Shown here in pieces: positions 35,020 through 44,440 of a DNA stretch of 64,000 nt; the first letter of the stretch is position 1, and each line of letters opens with the position of its first letter. The notes beneath the pieces are model-generated. The model was given only the letters and a program-made list of their open reading frames with translations, did not search any database and was not told the DNA's origin. The stretch comes from Actinomycetota bacterium. GTDB taxonomy: Bacteria > Actinomycetota > Actinomycetes > S36-B12 > UBA5976. Where the stretch lies: assembly GCA_947452765.1 (NCBI GenBank), contig CANGDR010000006.1, forward strand, positions 1 to 64,000, written 5' to 3'. Position numbers and translations under genes: made by a program.

Positions 35020-36762
35020 ATGAAATTAGATCGCGAGGCATTGCTGGGTCTCAACTGCCCGGATGGCAATGACTTGGTACGCCAAGGAATTGAATTTGGC
35101 TCGAATATTGAAGTTGGAGTAAGTGCTTTCAGTCGTTCTCACGGAGTTAAATCCGAACTTGAATATAAGTTAAAAATGGCGCGCGAAGGCCGAACGATGA
35201 CGGCCCTAACTATTGGATTGACTGATTGGCCAGAAACTAAAAAGGGCCTGGAGCACATTTATCAAGTTACGCAAGATCGCGGATTCTATATCGACCGATT
35301 CATTATTGCCCTTGATCGTCGAATGGGATTGCCACCTGAATTGCGTTCGGGAGCAATAAAAGAAACTGGACCAATGCTGACTTCAGATTCTGAATGGTTG
35401 GAGGTTGCGCAATCGATCGAGATCCAGCCACACATGGGCGACATGATGATTGGCTCACCCTCATCGCTAGACAACACACGTAGGGCCTTGGAGTCTGGCG
35501 TAAATTACATCGGTAACTTATCTCAATTCGCTTGGAAATATCCTGGCTGGCCTGGCGACGATGTAGCGCAAATGTCAGAGGTAGTTAAAGCACTGGGATT
35601 AATGGCGAGCAAAGCAGCGCAAGGTGCAGTCGTTCACTCGTACCTAGATGATGGCTTTCCTGCACAATTTGGTGACTACAGCTCCTATATTGGCTGGGCA
35701 AAATTTGAACGCTATCTAATCGAAGACTTGATTGGCGCAAAGCTAGGACACGCATACGGTGGTTTGACGCATGATCCAGTTACCAAAACTGTGGTAACTA
35801 TGGCAGTTGAAGCGTTGCGACCAAGCGATGTTTGTTCATCTTTCTATTTTGGAAATACTACGCGCTATACGCCAAATATTGAACAAAACTATGGCGTGCT
35901 GGGTGTCGACGTTCTTTACATGATGTTGGCGGATAAACACTTGAAAGCAGGATCGTCAATCATGCCGGTACCGGTCACCGAAGCAATTCGGGTTCCAACC
36001 CCAGATGAGATTATTGATGTCCAAACTATTGCCCACAACACGAAAGCAAAGCTGAATTCCATTTACGAAGTCACAAATTGGAGTGAACTAGAGCAGCGAA
36101 GCCAACAACTTGTAGCAAATGGAAATAGATTCTTCGATAACTTACTCAACGGCCTTTCGGATTCTGGTGTGGATATTAACGACCCACTGCAATTATTGGT
36201 TGCAGTCAGGCGCCTTGGCCCCAGCGGGATAGAACGAAACTTTGGAGTTGGCAATGCGACAGAGGATCCGTTGGTTGATGGTTACGAACCACTTGTCCCG
36301 ACCGATGTTTTAAAAGATTTCTTAACGGAACGAACCCAAATTCGAAGTGCGGTACGCCCCGAGAAATGGGTTTTGAATAAGGCTCATACCCCGATTGTTG
36401 CTTCCAGCGATGTTCATGAACTCGGCATGAGATTGGTAATTGATGCGGTCGAAAGCCTGGACATTAAGCCAGTAATTAGCCCAGTTGGAATCGATCCAGA
36501 TGAATTGGCCGAGCTAGCGCTGCAAGAAGAGGCAACTTCAGTACTAATTTCAACACACAATGGCATGGCCCTAAGTTATGCCGAGAAACTTCTAGCTGAA
36601 CTTAAGGCCCGCAACATTGCACCGCAAGTGATAATTGGGGGCCGGTTGAATCAAGAGATTGAAGGCGAAGGCATGCCAGTTGATGTAACCAATCAACTTA
36701 TTGCCCTAGGAATTGATGTCTGCGTTGATTTAAAGGACTTAGCAAGGATGCTAAGAAACTAA
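35020..36762 (+). CDS. Orphan cobalamin-dependent mutase-like protein (TIM barrel + B12-binding domain)
   Basis: 580 residues. The N-terminal ~400 residues look like the barrel domain of the glutamate-mutase/methylaspartate-mutase group (repeated beta-alpha segments, IGWAKFERYLIEDLIGAKLGHAYGGL). The C-terminal ~120 residues form a B12-binding Rossmann domain with the complete base-off motif: DVHELG at 464-469 (His466 as axial ligand), SVL at 507-509 and GG at 540-541. The RBS AGAGGTG precedes the ATG. I cannot name the substrate: it is not recognisable as methylmalonyl-CoA mutase. Its 3' end overlaps that of the convergent kynureninase gene by four bases. Confidence 0.75.
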   Translation: MKLDREALLGLNCPDGNDLVRQGIEFGSNIEVGVSAFSRSHGVKSELEYKLKMAREGRTMTALTIGLTDWPETKKGLEHIYQVTQDRGFYIDRFIIALDRRMGLPPELRSGAIKETGPMLTSDSEWLEVAQSIEIQPHMGDMMIGSPSSLDNTRRALESGVNYIGNLSQFAWKYPGWPGDDVAQMSEVVKALGLMASKAAQGAVVHSYLDDGFPAQFGDYSSYIGWAKFERYLIEDLIGAKLGHAYGGLTHDPVTKTVVTMAVEALRPSDVCSSFYFGNTTRYTPNIEQNYGVLGVDVLYMMLADKHLKAGSSIMPVPVTEAIRVPTPDEIIDVQTIAHNTKAKLNSIYEVTNWSELEQRSQQLVANGNRFFDNLLNGLSDSGVDINDPLQLLVAVRRLGPSGIERNFGVGNATEDPLVDGYEPLVPTDVLKDFLTERTQIRSAVRPEKWVLNKAHTPIVASSDVHELGMRLVIDAVESLDIKPVISPVGIDPDELAELALQEEATSVLISTHNGMALSYAEKLLAELKARNIAPQVIIGGRLNQEIEGEGMPVDVTNQLIALGIDVCVDLKDLARMLRN

Positions 36763-38042
36763 GACACTTTTATGGCGCTGAGATCCAAAGCTTTGTATTT
36801 ACCAGATTGCGTGTAGTCGCGGATGCGCTCGAAACCTTCGAATACTTCTAAATATGAAGTGGCTAGTGGCGAGATAGCCAGACGGATGCAGTTCGGAGCA
36901 CGGTAGTCCGGAATGACCTTCATGTCATCACGCAACCCGCGTGCTATCTGCGCCGCATCCGGATGGTAAATACTGATGTGCCCACCACGAAGATTTGCTT
37001 CGCGTGGGGTTATAAGTTGATATCCAATTTCTACTAGCCATTGCTCATAAAGTTCAATCATCATGTCAGTACCTTTTGCGGCCTTTGCATTGATGGCTGC
37101 AATTGTTGCTTCTGCAATCATCCCAAAACCTTCATCGATGCAGAGTAAACCCATTATGGAAGGGCTAGCGATCTGGAAACCCCGCATTCCTTCGATCTGA
37201 TCAAATTGCGATCCCATTAAGAATTGATTCCGTTGCGCAAACCAACCTTGAATCGGCAGTTGTAGTTCTGTTTGGATCTGCTTGCTCACATATAACCATG
37301 CAGGTGACCCTGGTCCAGAGTTTCCATATTTGTATGTGCAGCCAACCGCAAGATCTACGCCATCACGATCAAATTGCAAATCGACTGCGCCAACGGCATG
37401 ACTTGCATCCCAAACCATCAGAGCGCCCGCTGTGCGAACTAGGTCAGTGAGTTCCTTAACGTTATGTAGAGCTCCAGAACGATAGGCAACAACTGAAAGC
37501 GTGACAACCGCAACATCAGCATTTAAGTACGGTTGCAATAACTCTGCAGTAACTCGTTCGTTGCTGAAATCTTCGCCCGCAATATGTTCTCTCAGATCAT
37601 TTGGAATAATTACCAGATTTAGATCTAACTCGTCGGCAATACCTTGCATGATATATCGATCAGTCGGGAAGTTCGCTTCATCAGTAATGATGGTTCGTCG
37701 ACCTGGTCGCGCCGAAATAGCGGCTCTAATCAAGCGATAAAAATTTACACTGGTGGTATCCATTGCGAGGGTTTGGCCACTCGCTGCGCCTAAAGCAGCT
37801 CGACCTATTAAGTCTCCAGTGGTCTCGGCTTTGTCGATCCACTCTGCCCAGCCATCGACCATCTTCGCGCCCCAACCTGTAACCAAGAATTCATTGATGG
37901 TCTCGATTGTGGATTTTGGTAGGCGTCCTAAGGAATTGCCATCTAGGTAGCAAATGTCCGGATCCATAACCACGAAGCGATCCCGGAATTTTGCAAGGGG
38001 GTCGGTGACATCTAGGTTCTGGGCATCTTGGCGAGTGAACAT
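36759..38042 (-). CDS. kynU: Kynureninase
   Basis: About 427 residues, PLP fold type I, cleaving kynurenine to anthranilate and alanine in tryptophan breakdown. Seen are YLDGNSLGRLP near the N-terminus, DEANFPTDRYI, VWDASHAVGAVDL and the PLP lysine in CTYKYGNSGPGSPAW. Start chosen at 38042 because MFTRQDAQ aligns with usual kynureninase starts; the in-frame extension of 33 residues upstream looks non-coding. No tryptophan dioxygenase or formamidase for kynurenine is in the window, so it is a lone pathway gene here. Confidence 0.9.
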   Translation of the reverse strand: MFTRQDAQNLDVTDPLAKFRDRFVVMDPDICYLDGNSLGRLPKSTIETINEFLVTGWGAKMVDGWAEWIDKAETTGDLIGRAALGAASGQTLAMDTTSVNFYRLIRAAISARPGRRTIITDEANFPTDRYIMQGIADELDLNLVIIPNDLREHIAGEDFSNERVTAELLQPYLNADVAVVTLSVVAYRSGALHNVKELTDLVRTAGALMVWDASHAVGAVDLQFDRDGVDLAVGCTYKYGNSGPGSPAWLYVSKQIQTELQLPIQGWFAQRNQFLMGSQFDQIEGMRGFQIASPSIMGLLCIDEGFGMIAEATIAAINAKAAKGTDMMIELYEQWLVEIGYQLITPREANLRGGHISIYHPDAAQIARGLRDDMKVIPDYRAPNCIRLAISPLATSYLEVFEGFERIRDYTQSGKYKALDLSAIKVS

Positions 38043-38213
38043 GGAAATAAGGGTATTGCTAGTGACGTTTCGACAGTTAGTTGATGCTGCGCAACCCCAG
38101 TTTTCTGGACGTTTTGTGGGAATCCCTGAAAACTGGCACAATCAAGGGGTTGGTCGGTTCACGCAAGGCATCCGAGTCTGCGACCCGATCACAGTATTTA
38201 TAAGGAGAAATCC

Positions 38214-38423
38214 GTGCAGACTGGCATCCACCCAGAGTACGTAGAAACCGCAGTTACTTGTGGTTGCGGAAATACATTCACCACACGCAGCACGCAGAAG
38301 AGCGGAAACATACATGCCGATGTGTGCAGCGCTTGCCACCCGTTCTACACGGGCAAGCAGAAGATTCTTGACACCGGTGGCCGCGTCGCCAAGTTCGAGA
38401 AGCGCTTCGGTAAGCAGTCCTAG
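38214..38423 (+). CDS. rpmE: Ribosomal protein L31
   Basis: 69 residues, bacterial bL31. The zinc-type cysteines are CGCG at 16-19 and CSAC at 38-41, followed by [20 protein letters not shown] start with a strong RBS (AAGGAG, about six bases upstream). A perfect position for a highly expressed single-gene transcript: a strong terminator follows directly. Confidence 0.97.
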   Translation: MQTGIHPEYVETAVTCGCGNTFTTRSTQKSGNIHADVCSACHPFYTGKQKILDTGGRVAKFEKRFGKQS

Positions 38424-38430
38424 CTTTCTT

Positions 38431-38478
38431 AATGAGGTGTTGTCGTCGTCTACGGATGATGACAACGCCTCATTTTTT
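38431..38478 (+). terminator. Rho-independent terminator after rpmE
   Basis: A 17-bp stem with two G-U pairs (arms 38431-38447 and 38458-38474, 10-nt loop) is followed by a run of six T. Confidence 0.88.
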
Positions 38479-38525
38479 ATCTCCAGATAATTTTTAATAG
38501 TGCACCACTACCTTAAGGACACCTG

Positions 38526-39608
38526 ATGGGGCAAGACTTCAACAAAGTTGATGCAATGGTTACCGAGCTGGACGAGCTCGAAGCCAAGCTCAGCGATCCT
38601 GCAACCCATAGCAATCCAAACGAAGCTCGCCGGATTGGTAAACGTCACGCTGAACTTAAGCCGGTAGTTGCCAAGTATCGCGAGTGGTTACAACTGCACG
38701 ACGACGAAATTGCCGCTCGCGAAATGGGTGAAGAGGATTCCGCATTTTTGGCAGAAGCAGATCAGATGGCAATCGCACGAGAAGTTGCTGCTGACAAACT
38801 TCAGGAGATGTTGATACCGCGCGATCCAATGGATGGCAACGATGTAATTCTTGAAATCAAAGCGGGTGCAGGGGGAGAAGAGTCAGCTTTATTCGCTGGC
38901 GATTTGATGCGTATGTATTTGAAGTATGCCGAAAAGCGTGGTTGGGCAACTCAAGTTTTAGAGGCTGAAGAATCTGACATGGGTGGCTATAAAGATATTG
39001 CGATCGCAGTTAAGTCCAAGGGTGTAGTCGCACCGGAAGATGCTCCGTTTGCAAATCTAAAGTTTGAAGGGGGAGTACACCGAGTACAGCGCGTTCCGGT
39101 GACTGAATCGCAGGGACGGATTCATACATCTGCTGCTGGCGTACTAGTACTTCCTGAGGCAGAAGAAGTTGACGTAACTATCGATCCTAATGATTTGCGA
39201 ATTGACGTCTTTCGCTCTTCCGGACCTGGTGGCCAGAGCGTAAACACAACTGACTCTGCGGTTCGGATCACACACTTACCAACTGGCATCGTAGTTTCTT
39301 GTCAGAATGAAAAATCACAATTGCAAAACAAGGAATCTGCGATGCGTATTCTTCGTGCTCGCATGCTCGCTGCGGCTCAAGAAGCTGCGATGGCTGCGGC
39401 ATCCGATGTTCGAAAGAGTCAGGTTCGTACGGTCGATCGTTCCGAACGAATTCGTACGTACAACTTCCCAGAAAACCGGCTAGCGGATCACCGAGTTGGC
39501 TTCAAAAGTAATAATCTTGATGCAGTTATGAACGGTGATTTAGATCCAGTAATCGGTGCCTGCATCGAAGCAGACACCAAAGAACGACTTGCAACTCTAG
39601 GAGATTAA
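38526..39608 (+). CDS. prfA: Peptide chain release factor 1
   Basis: 360 residues. It carries the peptidyl-tRNA hydrolysis motif GGQ ([18 protein letters not shown]) near residue 235 and the codon-recognition region VPVTESQGR with PxT (PVT) typical of RF1, which reads UAA and UAG. The RBS AAGGA precedes the ATG. prmC follows after two bases; its product methylates the GGQ glutamine. Confidence 0.97.
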   Translation: MGQDFNKVDAMVTELDELEAKLSDPATHSNPNEARRIGKRHAELKPVVAKYREWLQLHDDEIAAREMGEEDSAFLAEADQMAIAREVAADKLQEMLIPRDPMDGNDVILEIKAGAGGEESALFAGDLMRMYLKYAEKRGWATQVLEAEESDMGGYKDIAIAVKSKGVVAPEDAPFANLKFEGGVHRVQRVPVTESQGRIHTSAAGVLVLPEAEEVDVTIDPNDLRIDVFRSSGPGGQSVNTTDSAVRITHLPTGIVVSCQNEKSQLQNKESAMRILRARMLAAAQEAAMAAASDVRKSQVRTVDRSERIRTYNFPENRLADHRVGFKSNNLDAVMNGDLDPVIGACIEADTKERLATLGD

Positions 39609-39610
39609 CC

Positions 39611-40507
39611 ATGGTTGACTCCAAGGATTTATTAAGTAGTGCCAGCTTGCTACTTAGTGAAGCAGGAGTTGCTAGCCCGCATGTTGACGCCGAATTATTA
39701 ATGGCACACGTCTGTGGCATCGAACGCTCACAGCTTGCTTCGGTCTTCGAAATCTCACTAGATCAAACCCAGGAATTCAATGATTTAGTTGCCCTACGAG
39801 TAAAGCGGGTGCCATTACAACACTTAACTGGAGTTGCATACTTTCGTCACCTAGAACTAGCAGTTGGGCCCGGTGTTTTTGTGCCTCGCCCAGAAACTGA
39901 ACTTTTAGTTGAAGCGGCGATTGAGTACCTAAAAGCAATATCCGGACCACGAATCGCAGTAGACCTTTGTTCTGGCAGCGGAGCAATCGCACTATCGATC
40001 GCGTTGGAAGTTCCAGGAACTTTAGTTTTAGCTGTGGAACTTTCAGATGATGCGGTGAAATGGTTAGCGCACAATATCGTTGACCATGCATCAAAACTTG
40101 AAGCAGTCGGATCTCAGGTTTACCTGCACCATGGAAATGCTGGAGACCGAAACTTGCTCAATGACATGGCTGGCCAATTGGATGCTGTGGTAACAAATCC
40201 GCCTTACATTCCAGAAGCCATGATTCCGCGTGATCCAGAAGCTCGTGACCATGATCCGGCAATGGCGCTCTTCAGCGGGCTAGATGGCTTAGACGTCGCA
40301 CGTCAAGTTGCGTGGGTCGGCGCAGACTTACTTAAATCTGGCGGATTCTTTGGCATGGAGCATGCAGACGTGCAAGGTGAAAGTGTTCCTGCATTTTTGA
40401 ATTCCATGCCTGGCACATGGGAGCAAGTGCAAGACCATAAGGACTACAACAAATTGCCTAGGTTTACTACCGCGGTGCGAACTGATCAACCAAGCGTAGG
40501 AAGATAG
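39611..40507 (+). CDS. prmC: Release factor glutamine methyltransferase PrmC (HemK)
   Basis: 298 residues. An N-terminal helical domain (1-80) is followed by a SAM-dependent methyltransferase domain with VDLCSGSGAIALSIA (SAM loop) and the NPPY catalytic motif in VVTNPPYIPE. It methylates Gln of the GGQ motif in RF1/RF2. It sits directly after prfA, in the usual operon with tsaC and glyA downstream. Confidence 0.96.
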   Translation: MVDSKDLLSSASLLLSEAGVASPHVDAELLMAHVCGIERSQLASVFEISLDQTQEFNDLVALRVKRVPLQHLTGVAYFRHLELAVGPGVFVPRPETELLVEAAIEYLKAISGPRIAVDLCSGSGAIALSIALEVPGTLVLAVELSDDAVKWLAHNIVDHASKLEAVGSQVYLHHGNAGDRNLLNDMAGQLDAVVTNPPYIPEAMIPRDPEARDHDPAMALFSGLDGLDVARQVAWVGADLLKSGGFFGMEHADVQGESVPAFLNSMPGTWEQVQDHKDYNKLPRFTTAVRTDQPSVGR

Positions 40508-40511
40508 TCCT

Positions 40512-41177
40512 GTGTTTGAAACTCTCAAAGTCACACCCGATACATCGCAAATCGAAATTGATTCAGCGATAAGTAAAGCGGTTGCCGCTATTCAAGCTGG
40601 AAAATTAGTAGTAATTCCAACTGATACTTCTTATGCAGTCATGTGCGATGCATTTAATGCCGAGGCAATTGCACAACTTCGAATTGCTAAGAAGCAAACT
40701 TCTGATGTTGCATTACCAATTTCTGCGGGTTCGATTGAAACCATTAAAGGCGTAGCAAACCTCTCGACCCTGGCAAATGACTTAGCGAGTGCATTTTGGC
40801 CCGGTGCCTTAACCTTGCTAACTACCGCACAGGATTCGCTTGCTTGGAATATTGGTGGAAGTGGCACTGCGCTTGCCGTTCGCGTTCCACATAATGATGT
40901 GGCGATAACAGTTTTGAATCAAATCGGGCCGTCAGTTATGACCGGAGCGCAGATAGCTGGTAAATCTCCAGTTAATACCGTGGATCAAGCCATTTCAGCA
41001 TTGGGCGAGAGTATTGCAATTTTCCTTGATGCGGGGGAACTTTCAAATCAGGTCTCATCAGTCATCGACACCACTGGCCAGCACTTACGGCTCATCAGGG
41101 CAGGATCGCTTACCCTGCAGGAAATCCGCGAGGTTATGCCGATCGTCATAGATGCCTCTGCATCAAAATCGTCATAG
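40512..41177 (+). CDS. tsaC: L-threonylcarbamoyladenylate synthase (TsaC/YwlC family)
   Basis: 221 residues of the Sua5/YciO/YrdC family, making threonylcarbamoyl-AMP for the t6A tRNA modification. Seen are GKLVVIPTDTSYAVMCDAFN, SAFWPGALTLL and AVRVPHN. The GTG start lies four bases after the prmC stop, with AGGAAG upstream. The 3' end contains a 26-bp tandem duplication that moved the stop codon and added two serines; see the repeat feature. Confidence 0.92.
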   Translation: MFETLKVTPDTSQIEIDSAISKAVAAIQAGKLVVIPTDTSYAVMCDAFNAEAIAQLRIAKKQTSDVALPISAGSIETIKGVANLSTLANDLASAFWPGALTLLTTAQDSLAWNIGGSGTALAVRVPHNDVAITVLNQIGPSVMTGAQIAGKSPVNTVDQAISALGESIAIFLDAGELSNQVSSVIDTTGQHLRLIRAGSLTLQEIREVMPIVIDASASKSS

Positions 41178-41195
41178 ATGCCTCTGCATCAAAAT
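41142..41195 (+). repeat. 26-bp tandem duplication at the 3' end of tsaC
   Basis: The segment beginning ATCGTCATAGATGCC is present twice with period 26 (41142 and 41168), identical over 28 bases. Because 26 is not a multiple of three, the second copy is read in another frame and the stop now lies inside it (41175-41177). Without the duplication the protein would end two residues earlier at the TAG at 41194-41196. Confidence 0.9.
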
Positions 41196-41257
41196 AGGTC
41201 ACGCCCTAGACTTGTGAAACTGCGCACAAGCGCACTACGGGGTAAAAGGTGACCACT

Positions 41258-42523
41258 ATGAGCGACACATTCTTTGGTTCAGATTTCGACGAGCTAAATG
41301 AAACCGATCCAGAAATAGCGGACATTCTGCTTGCCGAACTAAATCGGTTGCGCACTGGAATTCAGTTAATCGCTTCCGAAAACTTCACCTCACCAGCTGT
41401 CCTAACTGCACTTGGCTCAACTCTGAGTAACAAGTACGCCGAAGGCTATCCAGGCAAGCGTTACTACGGCGGTTGCGAAGTTGTGGACATAGCGGAGAAC
41501 CTTGGTATCGAACGTGCCAAATCCTTATTTGGCGCAGAACATGCGAACTTACAGCCACACTCCGGCGCAAGCGCAAACATTGCGGTGTTTGGTGCATTCA
41601 TGAAGCCAGGCGATACCTTTTTAGCAATGGCTTTGCCACACGGTGGTCACTTAACACATGGCGCAGGCGTTTCATACTCTGGTAAATGGTTCAATCCAGT
41701 TCACTACGGTGTTGCTGAAGGAACTGAAAATATTGACTACGACCAGTTACGCGACCTTGCACGTGAACACAAGCCAAAGATGATTGTCGCCGGTGGATCT
41801 GCAATTCCTCGCTTAATTGACTTTAAAGCCATTCGTGAAATTGCTGACGAAGTTGGAGCGATCATGCACGTTGATGCTGCGCACTTCATTGGACTAGTTG
41901 CAGGTAAGGCAATCCCGTCTCCAGTTCCGTACGCCGATGTAGTTACATTCACAACTCACAAGGTGCTTCGTGGACCACGCTCCGGCATGATCGTTTGCAA
42001 ATCAGAGCATGCAGCTGCGATCGACAAGGGAGTATTCCCTTTGATGCAAGGTGGACCGATGATGCATGTGATTGCTGCAAAGGCTGTCGCATTAAAAGAA
42101 TGTGCAACTCCCGAGTATCAGAAGTATGCAAAAGATGTCATTGTGAACGCCCAGGCGCTAACAGCAGGTTTAGCTACGGAAGGTATGCGCCCGGTGACTG
42201 GTGGAACTGATACGCACCTAGCGTTGCTTGATCTGCAAGGAATCGACGTTTCAGGCAAGGATGCTGAGCAGCGAGCAAGTGATTCCGGCATTGTCCTTAA
42301 CAAGAATTCAATTCCGTACGATCCAAAGCCGGCAGCAGTAACTTCCGGTGTTCGTGTTGGCACACCTTCAGTAACTACCCAAGGTATGGGCGTTCCTGAA
42401 ATGGAAAAGATTGCTTCCATGATTGGGCGGGCTGTTAAGACTGATAATCCAGCAGTTCATGCGGAAATTAAGGCTGAAGTAACGGAACTCACTGCTAAGT
42501 TCCCTGCGTACCCACGTCCATAA
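41258..42523 (+). CDS. glyA: Serine hydroxymethyltransferase
   Basis: About 421 residues, PLP fold type I, interconverting serine and glycine with tetrahydrofolate. The PLP lysine is in VTFTTHKVLRGPRSG near residue 225; IQLIASENFTS and YAEGYPGKRYYGGCE are N-terminal signatures. Start at ATG 41258: AAAGGTG lies six bases upstream, and the GTG at 41249 is part of that RBS. Standard position between tsaC and wecA. Confidence 0.96.
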   Translation: MSDTFFGSDFDELNETDPEIADILLAELNRLRTGIQLIASENFTSPAVLTALGSTLSNKYAEGYPGKRYYGGCEVVDIAENLGIERAKSLFGAEHANLQPHSGASANIAVFGAFMKPGDTFLAMALPHGGHLTHGAGVSYSGKWFNPVHYGVAEGTENIDYDQLRDLAREHKPKMIVAGGSAIPRLIDFKAIREIADEVGAIMHVDAAHFIGLVAGKAIPSPVPYADVVTFTTHKVLRGPRSGMIVCKSEHAAAIDKGVFPLMQGGPMMHVIAAKAVALKECATPEYQKYAKDVIVNAQALTAGLATEGMRPVTGGTDTHLALLDLQGIDVSGKDAEQRASDSGIVLNKNSIPYDPKPAAVTSGVRVGTPSVTTQGMGVPEMEKIASMIGRAVKTDNPAVHAEIKAEVTELTAKFPAYPRP

Positions 42524-42549
42524 TTTCTAAAGGGGTTTAACCTTTCCCT

Positions 42550-43647
42550 ATGCGCGAATATCTGCTGTGCCTAGTTGCTGCAGCGGCTGTCACATATTTA
42601 CTGGCACCGTTAGCTCGCGCATTAGCGATTCATTTTGGCGCCATGGCCCAAGTGCGAGATCGCGATGTACATCTGAGGCCAACCCCACGATGGGGCGGAC
42701 TGGCAATGTTAGTTGGACTATGTGTCGCAATTGTGCTGGCCAGTCAATTGCCGCTGATGTCCACGATTTTTACTGATCGCCGCCAGATAACTGCGCTGCT
42801 TCTTGGCTGCCTAATAATCGTGATACTTGGATTATTAGATGACAAGTATGGACTTGATGCTCCTACAAAACTTGTCGGACAAATTTTGGCTGCCGGAACT
42901 ATGGCTATGCAGGGTGTAACCCTGGTGTGGTTACCAATCCGTGGAACTTTTATTCTCGATTCAAGTACATCCGTATTGCTAACAGTGCTGGTCGTATTAG
43001 TCAGTATTAATGCCGTGAATATGGTGGACGGACTTGACGGGCTGGCCGCAAGCATTGTTATGGTCGGCGCCAGTGCGTTCTTTGCTTATTCGTATTTCCT
43101 TTCCGTGCAAAATGGCTACCAGCGCGCTGCGCTTGCAACTCTTGTCTCTGCCTCGCTGGTTGGAATGTGTGCAGGATTTTTGCCGCACAACTGGTACCGC
43201 GCTCGGGTATTTATGGGTGACACCGGTTCAATGTTGATAGGTCTACTAATGGCAGCTTCTTCAATCATGCTGACTGGTCAGGTTGACCCAAGCGGATTGA
43301 GCGGCGGCACATTGCTTCCAGCTTTTCTTCCAATTGTTTTACCGCTCTCGATTTTGGCAGTTCCGTTACTTGACCTCATACTGGCTGTGGCGCGGCGAAC
43401 TCGAAAGGGTAGTTCACCGTTTACCCCTGACAAAGAACACCTTCATCATCGACTACTCAATCTCGGCCATGGGCAAGAGCGCGCAGTTCTGATCATGACT
43501 GCGTTTACCGGGTTGATCGCATTTGGCGCAGTGAGCACAGCGTTTGTGCCAGTTTGGCTAACTGCCCTTGGCGTTGGTGCAGGCGGAATTGCAATTGCAG
43601 GCTGGGTTTTGAATCCGCCACAACAAGTAACTAGTCACCAGCCTTAA
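42550..43647 (+). CDS. wecA: Undecaprenyl-phosphate sugar-1-phosphate transferase (WecA/TagO-like)
   Basis: 365 residues with about 10-11 membrane helices of the MraY/WecA family. The cytoplasmic motifs are LDDKYGLD, NAVNMVDGLDGLA, VFMGDTGSM and KEHLHHRLL. It attaches a sugar-1-phosphate (probably GlcNAc-1-P) to the polyprenyl phosphate carrier, starting cell-wall glycopolymer synthesis. In actinobacteria this gene stands just before the ATP synthase operon, as here. Confidence 0.92.
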   Translation: MREYLLCLVAAAAVTYLLAPLARALAIHFGAMAQVRDRDVHLRPTPRWGGLAMLVGLCVAIVLASQLPLMSTIFTDRRQITALLLGCLIIVILGLLDDKYGLDAPTKLVGQILAAGTMAMQGVTLVWLPIRGTFILDSSTSVLLTVLVVLVSINAVNMVDGLDGLAASIVMVGASAFFAYSYFLSVQNGYQRAALATLVSASLVGMCAGFLPHNWYRARVFMGDTGSMLIGLLMAASSIMLTGQVDPSGLSGGTLLPAFLPIVLPLSILAVPLLDLILAVARRTRKGSSPFTPDKEHLHHRLLNLGHGQERAVLIMTAFTGLIAFGAVSTAFVPVWLTALGVGAGGIAIAGWVLNPPQQVTSHQP

Positions 43648-43663
43648 CTGAGAGAATGAAATT

Positions 43664-44101
43664 ATGAACAGCAAAAACATAATTGTCCGAGCAGCTATCC
43701 CAACGGTCGTTGTGGGCATAATGGCCGTTGTTGTCGGGTACCTAAAGACTGGAACTCAAGGACTTGTCGGCGCCGCATTCGGCGCACTAATTGTCGTAGT
43801 TTTCTTCAGCGCTGGGCAATTAGCCCTAGATAAGGTAATTCGGACTAATCCAGGAATCGCAACTTCGATGGCACTCCTCCTCTATCTAATAAAGGTCGCA
43901 GTGCTATTTGTTCTAATTCTGATATTTCAGGATACGAAGGCCTTTGATACCAAGGTTTTTGCTGCGACGATTGTTACCTGCACGATTGTTTGGTTAGTGG
44001 CCGAAACCTGGGCGTTTGCCACTGCAAAAGTCCTTTATGTGGAGCCTGGATCAGGTCCAGAAATCATGCCATTTGATGATGGAAAACCGAGCAATTTCTG
44101 A
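43664..44101 (+). CDS. Conserved membrane protein upstream of ATP synthase operon
   Basis: 145 residues with four membrane helices (about 8-26, 34-54, 66-88, 98-120) and a polar C-terminus. A protein of this size and topology usually occurs between wecA and the atp genes in actinobacteria. Function is not established; an AtpI-like assembly or Mg2+ role has been suggested for such proteins but nothing here proves it. Start ATG with GAGAATG upstream. Confidence 0.75.
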   Translation: MNSKNIIVRAAIPTVVVGIMAVVVGYLKTGTQGLVGAAFGALIVVVFFSAGQLALDKVIRTNPGIATSMALLLYLIKVAVLFVLILIFQDTKAFDTKVFAATIVTCTIVWLVAETWAFATAKVLYVEPGSGPEIMPFDDGKPSNF

Positions 44102-44159
44102 GGCAAAGCACTCACTTTGAAATGACAGGGGCTGGTTCGGAGTGCCCAACCAAACCTGA

Positions 44160-44165
44160 TAATCT
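44160..44165 (+). promoter_or_regulatory. Probable -10 of the ATP synthase operon
   Basis: TAATCT ends eight bases before the ATG at 44174, with no RBS, and follows a 60-bp gap after the previous gene. This suits leaderless transcription of the atp operon. Confidence 0.45.
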
Positions 44166-44173
44166 TGCACGAA

Positions 44174-44440
44174 ATGAAGGCAGACGGCACCGATCTCCCC
44201 AACAGTGACGACACCCGCGCAACAGCAGATATGGCATGGCGATCAGTAAGTAATCTGACCGCCGGCATGTTGTTGTACGGGGGACTTGGCTGGTTAATCG
44301 GACGTAAAGTCGGACACCAGTCAGCCTTTATGGCAACAGGACTTGTACTCGGAATAGTTCTGGCGCTCTACCTAACGTATGTACGAGTTTCGAACATGGA
44401 TCGAGACCTAACGAATGACCGGAGGAACGAACAGCAATGA
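44174..44440 (+). CDS. atpI: AtpZ/AtpI family protein
   Basis: About 88 residues with two membrane helices (around 28-46 and 52-72): GGLGWLIGRKVGHQSAFMATGLVLGI. It belongs to the family of small proteins encoded first in F-type ATPase operons that help c-ring assembly or Mg2+ uptake. Start at ATG 44174 by the adjacent -10 box; a TTG at 44165 overlaps that box. The stop overlaps the atpB start (ATGA). Confidence 0.8.
   Translation: MKADGTDLPNSDDTRATADMAWRSVSNLTAGMLLYGGLGWLIGRKVGHQSAFMATGLVLGIVLALYLTYVRVSNMDRDLTNDRRNEQQ

Noticed and set aside
35020-36762. Methylmalonyl-CoA mutase to pair with the epimerase
   Set aside because: The B12-binding motif fits but the barrel does not resemble MutA/MutB, and the expected length and small/large subunit arrangement are absent.
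41249-41257. GTG at 41249 as the start of glyA
   Set aside because: That GTG is part of the AAAGGTG ribosome-binding site, which has ideal spacing to the ATG at 41258.
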